NCBI RefSeq assembly: GCF_040409695.1
Contig: NZ_JARWGJ010000111.1
Coordinates: forward strand, 1 to 33,910
From: Longimonas sp040409695
GTDB lineage: Bacteria; Bacteroidota; Rhodothermia; Rhodothermales; Salinibacteraceae
DNA: 33,910 bases
Direction of reading: 5' to 3'
Each line of letters begins with the position of its first letter. Within the stretch, counting starts at the first letter, position 1. Both the position numbers and the translations under genes were made by a program. Below, piece after piece: positions 23,900-32,600 of the stretch. The notes beneath the pieces are model-generated. The model saw only the letters and a list, made by a program, of their open reading frames with translations. It was not told the DNA's origin and ran no database searches.

Positions 23900-23910
23900 T
23901 CGTTCGCGAC

Positions 23911-23924
23911 CTGCAACGTTGCAG
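23911..23924. promoter_or_regulatory. Perfect 14-bp palindrome between divergent small genes
   Basis: CTGCAACGTTGCAG is an exact palindrome. It lies 12 bp upstream of the possible leftward start at 23899 and about 76 bp upstream of the rightward gene at 24000, where a dimeric repressor or activator could act on both. No regulator is encoded nearby. Confidence 0.35.
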
Positions 23925-23999
23925 ATGTAGTAGAAACTCTCAAGAGGTTTTTCAGTGCTATATGCTGTAACTACATGATCATCACAGCCATGTTATCCT

Positions 24000-24254
24000 A
24001 TGCGGGGCGTAAGCTTTAAACCAAAAGGAGAAGATAACTTCTCATCGGGCGATATCAAAACCTACGGAGGAATTTACGCCGCTACAGCTGCTGACTTTGC
24101 AGCTGAGCTTGGGTGCGAGCCTAAGGAGTTCATCGAAACGGTTCAGAAATCTGATATCGAGCCGCTCACCGCCGTTGGCGACGAGAACGAGCCGGAAAAG
24201 TACAGCCTTTCGTTCGAACGCGACAAGTTTGAAGAGATTCGCGCACTTTTTTAG
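24000..24254 (+). CDS. Small acidic hypothetical protein
   Basis: This is an 84-residue acidic soluble protein of unknown family. It has a Gly/Lys-rich beginning (GVSFKPKGEDNFSSGD), a helical centre (AAAAxFAAELGCEPKEFIETV pattern), and an end with alternating charge (SLSFERDKFEEIRALF). Only one in-frame ATG is present, at 24000. There is no signal peptide. It is followed by a strong hairpin terminator (24321-24349), so it seems to be a single transcription unit. The GC content is lower than that of its neighbours. No function is suggested. Confidence 0.7.
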   Translation: MRGVSFKPKGEDNFSSGDIKTYGGIYAATAADFAAELGCEPKEFIETVQKSDIEPLTAVGDENEPEKYSLSFERDKFEEIRALF

Positions 24255-24320
24255 CGCATCGTTCAAGGCTGCCTGAACGCTGTACAGCAGCCCTGGCTGC
24301 ACGTCCTGTCTGTTTCTATG

Positions 24321-24349
24321 AAGCGTTGCCGCCTCTCGCGGCAGCGCTT
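24321..24349 (+). terminator. Intrinsic terminator after the 84-residue gene
   Basis: AAGCGTTGCCGC (24321-24332) pairs with GCGGCAGCGCTT (24338-24349) around a CTCTC loop, a 12-bp GC-rich stem with a single G-U pair. It is followed by TTCCTATT. It is 67 bp past the stop codon and ahead of the AbgT-family gene. This is the best-looking intrinsic terminator in the window. Confidence 0.75.
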
Positions 24350-24526
24350 TCCTATTGCATGATCTTCTGTATTCTCTTCCACATCCTATCTCATTTCAAT
24401 ACGGTGTGTAATTATCCTGTCGGGTTTGTACGTTAGGGTGCCTGTCTTTCCTGTACTTGTGCGTACTTAGGAATGCAGCCTCTTGTACAACCTGTATGAT
24501 TTTCTCACACGAGTCGCTCTCATCGC

Positions 24527-26110
24527 ATGGCCGATCGCACTCCTCCTACCGAAGCATCCCCTGAGACCGACGCCGATCAGCCTTCCGGGCTTTCAGAGCG
24601 TTTTCTAAATATGGTTGAGCGTACCGGTAATGCGCTCCCAGAGCCTGTTACGCTCTTCTTTATCTTTATTGGTATCACCATGCTGGTGTCGCTTATCGTA
24701 AGCGCCCTGGGCGTAAGCGTAGAGCACCCCCGTACTGGTGAGATCATCACGGTCGAAAGCCTCTTCTCAGGCGACAACATCCAGCGCCTCTTTACCGACA
24801 TGGCGGATACCTTCGCCGACTTCCCCCCGCTGGGTCTGGTGCTGGTCGTGATGCTTGGCATTGGCGTAGCTGATAAATCCGGGTTCATCGGCGCTGCCCT
24901 TGGGTCGTTCATGCGCGCCGTGCCCAATGCTCTGCTCACGATGACCATCGTGTTCACAGGTATCATGTCGAATATGGCTGTTGATGCCGGATACGTTGTT
25001 GTCATTCCCCTCGGTGCCCTCCTTTTTTATGGTGCCGGGCGCCACCCTCTTGCCGGACTCGCCGCCGCTTTTGCAGGGGTATCAGCCGGATTTAGTGCGA
25101 ACTTGCTTCCTTCCGCCCTCGACGTGCTGCTGGCCTCGTTCACCGAACCGGCCGCCCATGTCATTGAACCCGAGTACGCCGTTACCGCGCTGGCCAACTA
25201 CTACCTCATTGTCGCGCTCGTGCCTGCGTTCGTGATCGTCGGGTGGCTCATCACCGACTACGTGGTAGAGCCTTATCTCGGAGACTACGAGCCGCCCGAG
25301 GACTTTGAAGAAGACGAAAGCACCTCAGACAACCTCACAGAGGTCGAACAGAAAGGCCTCCTGTGGGGCTCGGTCGCTTTCTTCGCTGCAATCGCCGGCG
25401 CAGCGCTCCTTATTATTCCAGAAGGCGGAGCGCTGCGTGGCCCTGACGGTGGGTTTGAGCCCGCGTTCAACGCCATCGTCGGACTTATGGTCGTGATCTT
25501 CTTCTTACCCGGACTCGTCTATGGACTCGTCACTGAGAAAATCAAGCGAGACAAGGATGTCACTGATATGATGTCGGAGACGATGTCTGACCTCGGGGTC
25601 TATATCGTACTCGCGTTTGCAGCAGCGCACTTCGTGGCGATGTTCAGCTGGTCAAACCTCGATATGGTTGTCGCAATCAAAGGCGCCGAGTTTCTGGAGC
25701 TGCTCGAGACCTCGGTGGGTCTGAGTGGAATTCCTCTGATCATTGCATTTATCTTTGTATCTGCGTTTATCAACCTGTTTGTCGGAAGCGCCTCTGCCAA
25801 GTGGGCTATCATGGGTCCGACTTTCGTGCCTATGCTGATGCTGATGGGCTACTCGCCCGAGCTCACACAGGCCGCGTATCGTATCGGCGACTCCTTTACC
25901 AACATTCTGACACCACTGCTGCCGTACTTCCCGCTGATCATTGTCTTCGCGCAGCGCTACGACAAGAATGCAGGCATTGGAAGCATCATCGCTGTCATGC
26001 TGCCGTATTCTATCGCGTTTGGTCTTATCGGCACCATTGTGCTCGCCGTCTGGATCTTTTTCGGAATCCCGCTTGGCCCCGATGCCCCGCTGTTCGTTGA
26101 CGCGCCGTAA
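24527..26110 (+). CDS. AbgT-family transporter
   Basis: This is a 527-residue inner-membrane carrier of the AbgT (p-aminobenzoyl-glutamate transporter) family. Some characterised members export sulfonamides and others import p-aminobenzoyl-glutamate; direction and substrate here are not known. A soluble N-terminal about 25 residues precedes NMVERTGNALPEPVTLFFIF (25-44). Later family motifs include GVADKSGFIGAALGSFMRAV, SNMAVDAGYVVVIPL, AFAGVSAGFSANLLPSALD and GSASAKWAIMGPTFVPMLMLM. About 12 hydrophobic helices fit. A cytoplasmic acidic loop (EDFEEDESTSDN) lies mid-protein. There is no Shine-Dalgarno sequence. A small secreted-protein gene begins 23 bp after its stop, so they may be co-transcribed. 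The family is secondary-active; ion coupling is inferred. Confidence 0.93.
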   Translation: MADRTPPTEASPETDADQPSGLSERFLNMVERTGNALPEPVTLFFIFIGITMLVSLIVSALGVSVEHPRTGEIITVESLFSGDNIQRLFTDMADTFADFPPLGLVLVVMLGIGVADKSGFIGAALGSFMRAVPNALLTMTIVFTGIMSNMAVDAGYVVVIPLGALLFYGAGRHPLAGLAAAFAGVSAGFSANLLPSALDVLLASFTEPAAHVIEPEYAVTALANYYLIVALVPAFVIVGWLITDYVVEPYLGDYEPPEDFEEDESTSDNLTEVEQKGLLWGSVAFFAAIAGAALLIIPEGGALRGPDGGFEPAFNAIVGLMVVIFFLPGLVYGLVTEKIKRDKDVTDMMSETMSDLGVYIVLAFAAAHFVAMFSWSNLDMVVAIKGAEFLELLETSVGLSGIPLIIAFIFVSAFINLFVGSASAKWAIMGPTFVPMLMLMGYSPELTQAAYRIGDSFTNILTPLLPYFPLIIVFAQRYDKNAGIGSIIAVMLPYSIAFGLIGTIVLAVWIFFGIPLGPDAPLFVDAP

Positions 26111-26133
26111 ACTAACTATATAACAGAATTAAA

Positions 26134-26619
26134 ATGCGTATCCTAACGTTACTTTTTGTTCTCGCTTTGTCCCTGTTGGGTGCTGACGCTGTCTGTGCAC
26201 AAGATACACAAGAGGAGCTTTTAGAAGATCTTGTTTCCTATCAGGATAACAAGATGACGATGGAAGACTTCGCGTTATTTCGGCTGCGCGGTCAAGACTT
26301 TGAAACAGAAGCTCTTCAAGTAGAAGTTCAGGCGGAAGCTCCATCTGAGGGTGTCATAAGCCGTGACAACTTTGTGAGCTTGGTCACACTGCTTAGCTAT
26401 GAATCTCTGATTACCATTTATGCTGAACAATATCAACTGTCAGCACGTGATTTTGTCAACGCTATTGAGGTTGAAGACTTGGCTGAGCCAATTGGAACCC
26501 CTGACTTGCGTATCAAACTTGTCGCGACCTCGCAGGGAATCCAGATTGAGTTTGAAGACACGCAATCTGGGCGGATAAGCCGCAGCACGACAACATGGGA
26601 AGAGTACTTTGCTGATTAG
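26134..26619 (+). CDS. Small secreted hypothetical protein
   Basis: This is a 161-residue exported protein of unknown family. Residues 1-22 are a clear signal peptide (ILTLLFVLALSLLGADAVCA, cut before QDTQ). The mature part is acidic: a helical region (EELLEDLVSYQDNKMTMEDF), a middle (SLVTLLSYESLITIYAEQ) and a C-terminal strand-rich part (RIKLVATSQGIQIEFEDT). There is no lipobox. It begins 23 bp after the AbgT-family stop, in an AT-rich leader, and its GC content is visibly lower than the surroundings, so it may have been acquired or be fast-evolving. It converges on the toxin gene with 31 bp between stops. Confidence 0.8.
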   Translation: MRILTLLFVLALSLLGADAVCAQDTQEELLEDLVSYQDNKMTMEDFALFRLRGQDFETEALQVEVQAEAPSEGVISRDNFVSLVTLLSYESLITIYAEQYQLSARDFVNAIEVEDLAEPIGTPDLRIKLVATSQGIQIEFEDTQSGRISRSTTTWEEYFAD

Positions 26620-26650
26620 AATAGAAAACAAGGTCTAACTTGGACGGTCC

Positions 26651-27064
26651 TTAGCCGTGCATCACCTGCAACAGCTCCCCGGAATCATAAACTGAGAGCG
26701 TTGCGGCGGTGAAGTCGCGTGCATTCCGCGTCACAATGCCCTCTGCATCTGCCTGTCGCGCAGCCTCGTGAAGCACGGCGTCTTCGAAGTCGGTAAACGC
26801 AAGATCCAACGCCGACCGAAGCACAGGCTCCGGTACAGGTATCGCTGAAAAGAGATCAAGCAAGTCCTGAATCCGTCGACGGATGGTTTGCTCTCCCACG
26901 GACTTGCGCCCTACGTAATACACCGTGGTAATCGTTGTGCTGGTTATGAACCCTGTTAGGTGACCTTGTTCGAGATGCTCAAATAGTGCCATTGCCTCTA
27001 TCACATAGGGATCACGAGCGAGAAGCACATCGAGTACCACATTGGTATCGAAAAGTATTATCAT
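26651..27064 (-). CDS. PIN-domain toxin (VapC-like ribonuclease)
   Basis: This is a 137-residue PIN-domain protein. PIN toxins of type II toxin-antitoxin systems cut RNA, often tRNA. MIILFDTNVVLDVLLARDPY holds the first acidic residue (Asp6) and the conserved Thr/Asn. FTDFEDAVLHEAARQADAEG has the later acidic cluster, and IVTRNARDF supplies the last Asp. The ATG at 27064 fits the domain; a longer frame from 27118 would only add sequence that overlaps the antitoxin. The antitoxin TAA (27066-27068) and this ATG are separated by one base, a typical coupled pair. The target RNA is unknown. Confidence 0.9.
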   Translation of the reverse strand: MIILFDTNVVLDVLLARDPYVIEAMALFEHLEQGHLTGFITSTTITTVYYVGRKSVGEQTIRRRIQDLLDLFSAIPVPEPVLRSALDLAFTDFEDAVLHEAARQADAEGIVTRNARDFTAATLSVYDSGELLQVMHG

Positions 27065-27065
27065 T

Positions 27066-27362
27066 TTAGCGGTGCTTACGCTCAAGATAACGGCGATATT
27101 CGTCACGTAAATCAGCATCCACGCGCCCTTCTGCGTCGGGATCTCCTGTAAAGCGCTTGTCTCCTTTGCCTTTCAGAGATCCAGCAAGACGCCGTGTGAT
27201 GGGCGGCAGTTCGTCATCAGGCTCGTCATGCGCGGGTGTGGATGCCAGCGAAGCAAGGTAGCGGGTCACCAGGTCATTGAGCGACAGTCCACGCGCTTCT
27301 GCATGTGCTGCAGCCTGGTCGATCACTTCTTCATCTACCTGTACGGTCAGCTCTTTCTTCAT
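27066..27362 (-). CDS. Antitoxin partner of the PIN toxin (ribbon-helix-helix type)
   Basis: This is a 98-residue protein with an N-terminal ribbon-helix-helix-like DNA-binding segment: KKELTVQVDEEVIDQAAAHA as strand and helix A, then ARGLSLNDLVTRYLASLAS as helix B. The C-terminal part (DEPDDELPPITRRLAGSLKG and DADLRDEYRRYLERKHR) is charged and should bind the toxin. Start ATG 27362 (MKKEL) is preferred; MQTTLAMKK from 27380 is possible. It precedes the toxin in the same unit, the usual order. Such antitoxins normally repress their own promoter; I see no clear operator. It resembles DUF6364-type antitoxins, from memory. Confidence 0.85.
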   Translation of the reverse strand: MKKELTVQVDEEVIDQAAAHAEARGLSLNDLVTRYLASLASTPAHDEPDDELPPITRRLAGSLKGKGDKRFTGDPDAEGRVDADLRDEYRRYLERKHR

Positions 27363-27534
27363 AGCCAATGTGGTCTGCATATCGGGAGGAGCACTGTGCA
27401 ATTTATGTACGAATCGTGAACCCCGGATGTTGCCCGCATCATATCGGTTGCAGAACGTCTACAGTCCAGCGGAATCAACCCCGTCCAACTACTCGTTTTG
27501 GAGATGTACCGTTTGTTGAACCATCCTCGACTCC

Positions 27535-29403
27535 ATGACCGACGTCCTCCAGAAAAAGCTTGACCACCTGCCCCGCGAGCCTGGCGTGTACAAGCACCTC
27601 GACGACAAAGGATCTGTGCTGTACGTGGGCAAGGCCAAAAACCTTCGGACCCGCGTGCGCTCGTACTTTCAACAGGGGCGCAAGCGCTCGGGGCGCATTG
27701 AGGTGATGGTGAAGAAGATCGCCGATGTGGAAGTGATCGTAACCGATACCGAGGTGGAGGCGCTCATCCTCGAAAACAACCTCATCAAGGAGCTACAGCC
27801 GCGCTACAACGTCAACCTGCGCGATGACAAGACCTATCCGTACATCTGCATCAAGAACGAGCGCTTCCCGCGTGTCTTCAAAACGCGCTCGGTGCGCAAC
27901 GACGGATCGAAGTACTTCGGTCCGTACACCGACGTGAAGCAGCTCAATCAGATGATGGACGCCATCCGGTCGGTCTTTCAGCTGCGCACCTGCAAGCTCG
28001 ACCTCTCCAAAGAAAAGATCGAAGCAGGCAAGCACGAGGTCTGCCTGCAGTACCACATCGACAACTGCAAAGGGCCCTGCGTGGGCGAGCAATCGGAGGA
28101 GGATTACCAAGAGACGATCGACCAGGTGGAACAGCTGCTGAACGGACATACGAAGGCGCTCACCTCGCATCTCAAGGAACAGATGGAAACGGCCTCGGCA
28201 AACCTCGACTTCGAGGAGGCCGCCCGCCTGCGCGACCAGATTCAGGCGCTGGAGACCTACTCCGAGCGGCAGAAGATCGTCAGTCAAGACTTCGAGGACC
28301 GCGACATCTTCGGGCTCCATGTCGATCGCGACGAGGGCGTGGGCTGTGGGACGCTCTTTCGCGTGCGCGAGGGCAAGATGATTGGTCGGCGGCACACGTA
28401 TCTGCATCAGATTGAGGGGCGCACGGATGAGGAGCTGATGCTTTCGCTGATCGAGGACTACTACGCATCTGCCCATTTCTACCCGAACGAGGTGCTTCTG
28501 GCCGTTGACCCCAACGAGCACCCCACTCAGGACACCGTGCCGCTGGAGGAGCTCCTGCGCCAGAAAAAAGGACGCCAGGTGCCCATTCGCGTGCCGCAGC
28601 GCGGCGAGAAGGCCAGCCTCGTGCGCATGGCGTGCTCCAATGCCAAGCTGCTCGTGAACGAGTACAAGCTGCAGCGTATGAAGCGCGAGCGCGACCGCAT
28701 CCCCGAAGCTGTAAAACAGCTGGGCGAGGCGCTTCAGATGGACGACCTGCCGAAGCGCATCGACGGGATCGACATTTCGCACCTGGGCGGCACCGAAACC
28801 GTGGCCTCGTGCGTCGTCTTCCTGAACGGCACGCCGCGCAAGAGCGAATACCGTACGTACAAGATCCGCTCTGTGGAAGACGGCACGCCCGACGACTTCA
28901 AGTCGATGCGCGAGGTCGTGCGCCGCCGCTACAAACGCATGGTCAAGGAGGGCGGCCCCTGGCCCGATCTGCTCGTGGTGGATGGCGGCAAGGGACAGCT
29001 CTCGAGCACCGTGAACGTACTCAAGGAGCTGGATGTCTACGGCATGTTTCCGGTTATCGGCATTGCCAAACGGCTCGAAGAAATCTTTCAACCCGGCGAC
29101 CCCGACCCGCTCTACCTGGGCAAAGACCACCCGTCGCTGAAGCTATTGCAGAACCTGCGCAACGAAGCCCACCGCTTTGCGGTCACGTACCAGCGTAAGC
29201 GGCGTAAAAAGAAAATGCTGCGCTCTGAACTTCTGGATATCCACGGCATCGGCGAAAAGACCGCCCAGACGCTGCTCCGCGAATTTGGGTCGCTGAAGCA
29301 GGTCAAACAGGCGGATGCGGAGGCCCTTGCCGATGTGGTCGGCCCCGCCAAAGCAGAGAAGGTCGTGGACTTCTACCGGGACGAAGAACCGGCGGAGGCC
29401 TAA
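27535..29403 (+). CDS. uvrC: UvrABC excinuclease subunit C
   Basis: UvrC makes both incisions around a DNA lesion in nucleotide excision repair, after loading by UvrB. The 622-residue length is normal (E. coli 610). The GIY-YIG nuclease domain has PGVYKHL (15-21) and VLYVGKAKNLRTRVRSYF (28-45). Cysteines Cys153, Cys170, Cys178 and Cys182 (RTC, VCLQY, NCKGPC) match those that bind the reported iron-sulfur cluster. The UvrB-binding UVR motif is near 213-240 (ANLDFEEAARLRDQIQALE). The RNase H-like nuclease domain has GIDISHLGG and VVDGGKGQL, and a C-terminal helix-hairpin-helix reads IHGIGEKTAQTLLREFG. The start is ATG 27535, with no Shine-Dalgarno sequence. It is not in an operon with other repair genes. 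Confidence 0.98.
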   Translation: MTDVLQKKLDHLPREPGVYKHLDDKGSVLYVGKAKNLRTRVRSYFQQGRKRSGRIEVMVKKIADVEVIVTDTEVEALILENNLIKELQPRYNVNLRDDKTYPYICIKNERFPRVFKTRSVRNDGSKYFGPYTDVKQLNQMMDAIRSVFQLRTCKLDLSKEKIEAGKHEVCLQYHIDNCKGPCVGEQSEEDYQETIDQVEQLLNGHTKALTSHLKEQMETASANLDFEEAARLRDQIQALETYSERQKIVSQDFEDRDIFGLHVDRDEGVGCGTLFRVREGKMIGRRHTYLHQIEGRTDEELMLSLIEDYYASAHFYPNEVLLAVDPNEHPTQDTVPLEELLRQKKGRQVPIRVPQRGEKASLVRMACSNAKLLVNEYKLQRMKRERDRIPEAVKQLGEALQMDDLPKRIDGIDISHLGGTETVASCVVFLNGTPRKSEYRTYKIRSVEDGTPDDFKSMREVVRRRYKRMVKEGGPWPDLLVVDGGKGQLSSTVNVLKELDVYGMFPVIGIAKRLEEIFQPGDPDPLYLGKDHPSLKLLQNLRNEAHRFAVTYQRKRRKKKMLRSELLDIHGIGEKTAQTLLREFGSLKQVKQADAEALADVVGPAKAEKVVDFYRDEEPAEA

Positions 29404-29500
29404 GAACCCGTTTCAGCCAGCATGTTGATACTATACACCAAATATATAGATATTACCCAGGCCTCCTCTCGCCCACTTAATGTTCATCATTTTGAGCTAA

Positions 29501-29540
29501 TTTGAGACACATAGCAAACCATTTGACACATATACCAAAG
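29501..29540 (+). promoter_or_regulatory. Direct repeat and possible promoter before the beta-helix gene
   Basis: The 249-bp AT-rich gap after uvrC has no gene. TTTGA-GA-CACATA (29501-29513) is echoed by TTTGA-CACATA (29522-29532). The second copy contains a consensus -35 box TTGACA (29523-29528), but the -10 position is poor (TAAAGA). It could be a promoter with a paired site for the gene at 29653; unproven. Confidence 0.3.
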
Positions 29541-29652
29541 CGTCTAAAGAAATAAATGGCTACTATGGGGATGCGTGAATGGCAAACTTGTGCTCTTCTT
29601 CCGGAGCACGTTGCTATCACATCGATCTCTGTACCCTGCATCCCCGTTTCCC

Positions 29653-32600
29653 ATGGCCTCTACGTTACAAAATAATCCATGCTGTCGTTTCTCCGTAGGG
29701 GGCTTCTCTGCTCGACGGGTCGTGTTCACATCGAGCAGCGGTGCGCACGTCCGTGCATCCAGCTGGCTGAACTGCATAGGGATGTTGAGTCTGCTCGTCT
29801 TTTTAGTAGGCATGCATGTCACTCCAAAGGCCGCCCACGCGCAGACGGTCTACCACGTCACCGAGACCGGCGACGCGAGCAACGACGGCTCTTCGTTTGC
29901 CGATGGCGATGCGCTCTCTTTACAAGGCGCGCTAAGCAATGCCACCGGTGATGATGTCATCGTCATTGCCGCCGGGCGCTATCTGCCGACCGATGACGCC
30001 TCCGACCGCGACGCGCGCTTTGAGATCACCGGTGCACAGGACGGCTTGAAGATCTATGGCGGATGGAGTGGAAATGAATCGTTTTCAGATATCGACGATG
30101 TGGAAAACAATCTGGCCGGTCGCGACCTGGGCCAGAACCCAACCGTGCTCTCTGGGGACATTGATGGCGACGACATTACCACGAGCGGCATTACCGGAGA
30201 TGCAAGTGACATCCGGGGCGAAAACAGCTACACGGTGGTATACCTGGACGGTACGACGGGCGGCACGATCACAGCCGGTACCGTGCTCGACGGTTTTGTT
30301 ATTACAGGTGGACAAGCCAATGACACCCGCATATCCAGCCCACGTTCTAGTGGGGCCGGCGGCGGGGCATACTGTAACGGTAACGGCAACGACAACGAAT
30401 GCAGTCCGCAATTCACAAATATTGTCTTTGCTGGCAACACTGCCGGACGCTTCGGAGGGGGACTCTACAACATTGGGGTGCGCGGCACAAGCAGCCCCCG
30501 GGTTATAAACGCGATCTTTACCGGTAACACGGCAGGTGCCAATGGGGGAGGGATGTACAACACGGCGTCCCTTGGCGGTACAAGTCAGCCCCAGATCATA
30601 AATGCGACATTTACCCGCAACAGCGCAAACACGAACGGGGGGGCGATATACGGTGATGAGTCTGCCCCCGTAATAACCAACGCGATCTTGTGGAATAACA
30701 CTGCCGGTAGCGGTGATGAAATCTACAACTTCGGTGCTACCCCAACGCTCCGCCACACGCTTATCGAAGGCGGTGTCAATGGTCCCGGCGTTGGGGGAAA
30801 CAGCAACAACATTGACGGCGGCGATAACCTTGGTGTTGATCCTGGCTTTGTCGACGCAGATACTCCCACGGGAGAAGATGGGGCATTCGGCACCGAGGAC
30901 GACGGCCTGCGCCTGCAGAGCGGTTCACCGGCTCTGGATTCGGGGGATAATAGTGCCGTGCCTTCAAGCGTCGATACTGACCTGTTGGGCGAGGCGCGCA
31001 TTCAGAACGGTACGGTCAGTCTTGGTGCCTATGAGCGCAAAGCCTCGTACTCCGGCCCGATCTACTATGTGAATGCAAGCGCCACAGCCGGCGAAAACGA
31101 CGGCTCGTCGTTCGACGACGCGTTTACGGATCTACAGGATGCGCTCAACCGCGCCACGGGAAGCGATGTGATTGTGATTGCCACCGGGCGCTACGTGCCA
31201 ACGAGCGATGCCTCCGACCGCGACGCGCGCTTTGAGATCAGCGGCGCACAGGACGGTCTGAAGATATATGGCGGCTGGAGCGGAGGCGAAACGTTCAGCG
31301 ACGTATCGGAGGTCGAAGACGCGCTGGACGGTCGCAACCTGTCCGCCAATGAAACCATCCTCTCGGGCAACATTGATGATGACGCCAGCACCAACGCAGA
31401 GAACAGCTATAACGTCGTGGTGATGCGGGCCACAAACACCCCCATCACCGCAAACACCGTGATCGATGGGGTCACCATTCGTGATGGCAATGCCAACGAC
31501 GATCAGCCTGAAACCGGGGATCCGTCGGATGCCGGGGGCGGATTACACTTGGCGAGTATAGCCAATGATGCACGTCCAACGCTTCGCAACCTGCGCATCA
31601 CCCAAAATGCCGCGATTAGTGGTGGAGGGGTGTATATCGACAGCTTTCTTGGCACGGCGGCCCCGTTTATCTCCAATGTGATTGTGACTAAAAACGAGGC
31701 CGATGAAGGGGGCGGGCTCTATGCGAGCGCCAGTACGGGGGGTACTACGGCCCCTGTATGGGTAAATGCACTGTTTGTCTCGAACGAAGCCGACCGGGGT
31801 GGGGCACTTTACAAGCGTGCTATAGCAGGCGGCACCCTTACCTCGCAGGTCATCAATACACACATTGTCAATAACGAGGCGACAACTGATGGCGGAGCCG
31901 TCTACCACGATGGCGTTAACACGGGCACGACCATGGCGCCCGAATATGTCAATACTGTCTTCTGGAATAACACTGCGGACCCATTTGGTGACGAACTCGA
32001 CGATCCGAGTGCTGGCGTTCCTGCGTTTCAGCATGTGCTGGCCGAAGATGGATGTCCGGGGGGCGATACGACGTGCGATACCGTGCTCGATGACGATCCG
32101 CAATTCGTTAACATCGACAATCCCGCTGGCGCTGATGGGCGGCTGGGCACCCCCGCCGACGGGCTCCGCTTTACCGCGAATGCTCCCCTCTACAACGCCG
32201 GTATCGATGCGCCGTATAGCAGCGGAGGGGTCGCCGAATCTGTAACGACCGATATACTGGGCGACCAACGAATTCAAGACGGCACCGTGAACATTGGGGC
32301 CTACGAATCCCCTTTACATAGCGGACCCGTGTTTTACGTGCATGCTGATGCCGACGGCGATGAAGACGGATCGTCCTTTGGCGATGCGTTCACTGACTTG
32401 CAACAGGCCCTACAGCTGGCCCGCACTGGGGATGCCATTGTTGTGGCCGAAGGCATCTACACGCCGACCCGTCCGGCAGACCCGTCGGACATAAGCGAGG
32501 CCGAGCGCGCGGCTACGTTCCGTATCGACGAGACGAATGAAGGCGTGCAAATTTACGGCGGGTGGAACAGCAACGAATCATTCCAGGATGTTGATGAAGT

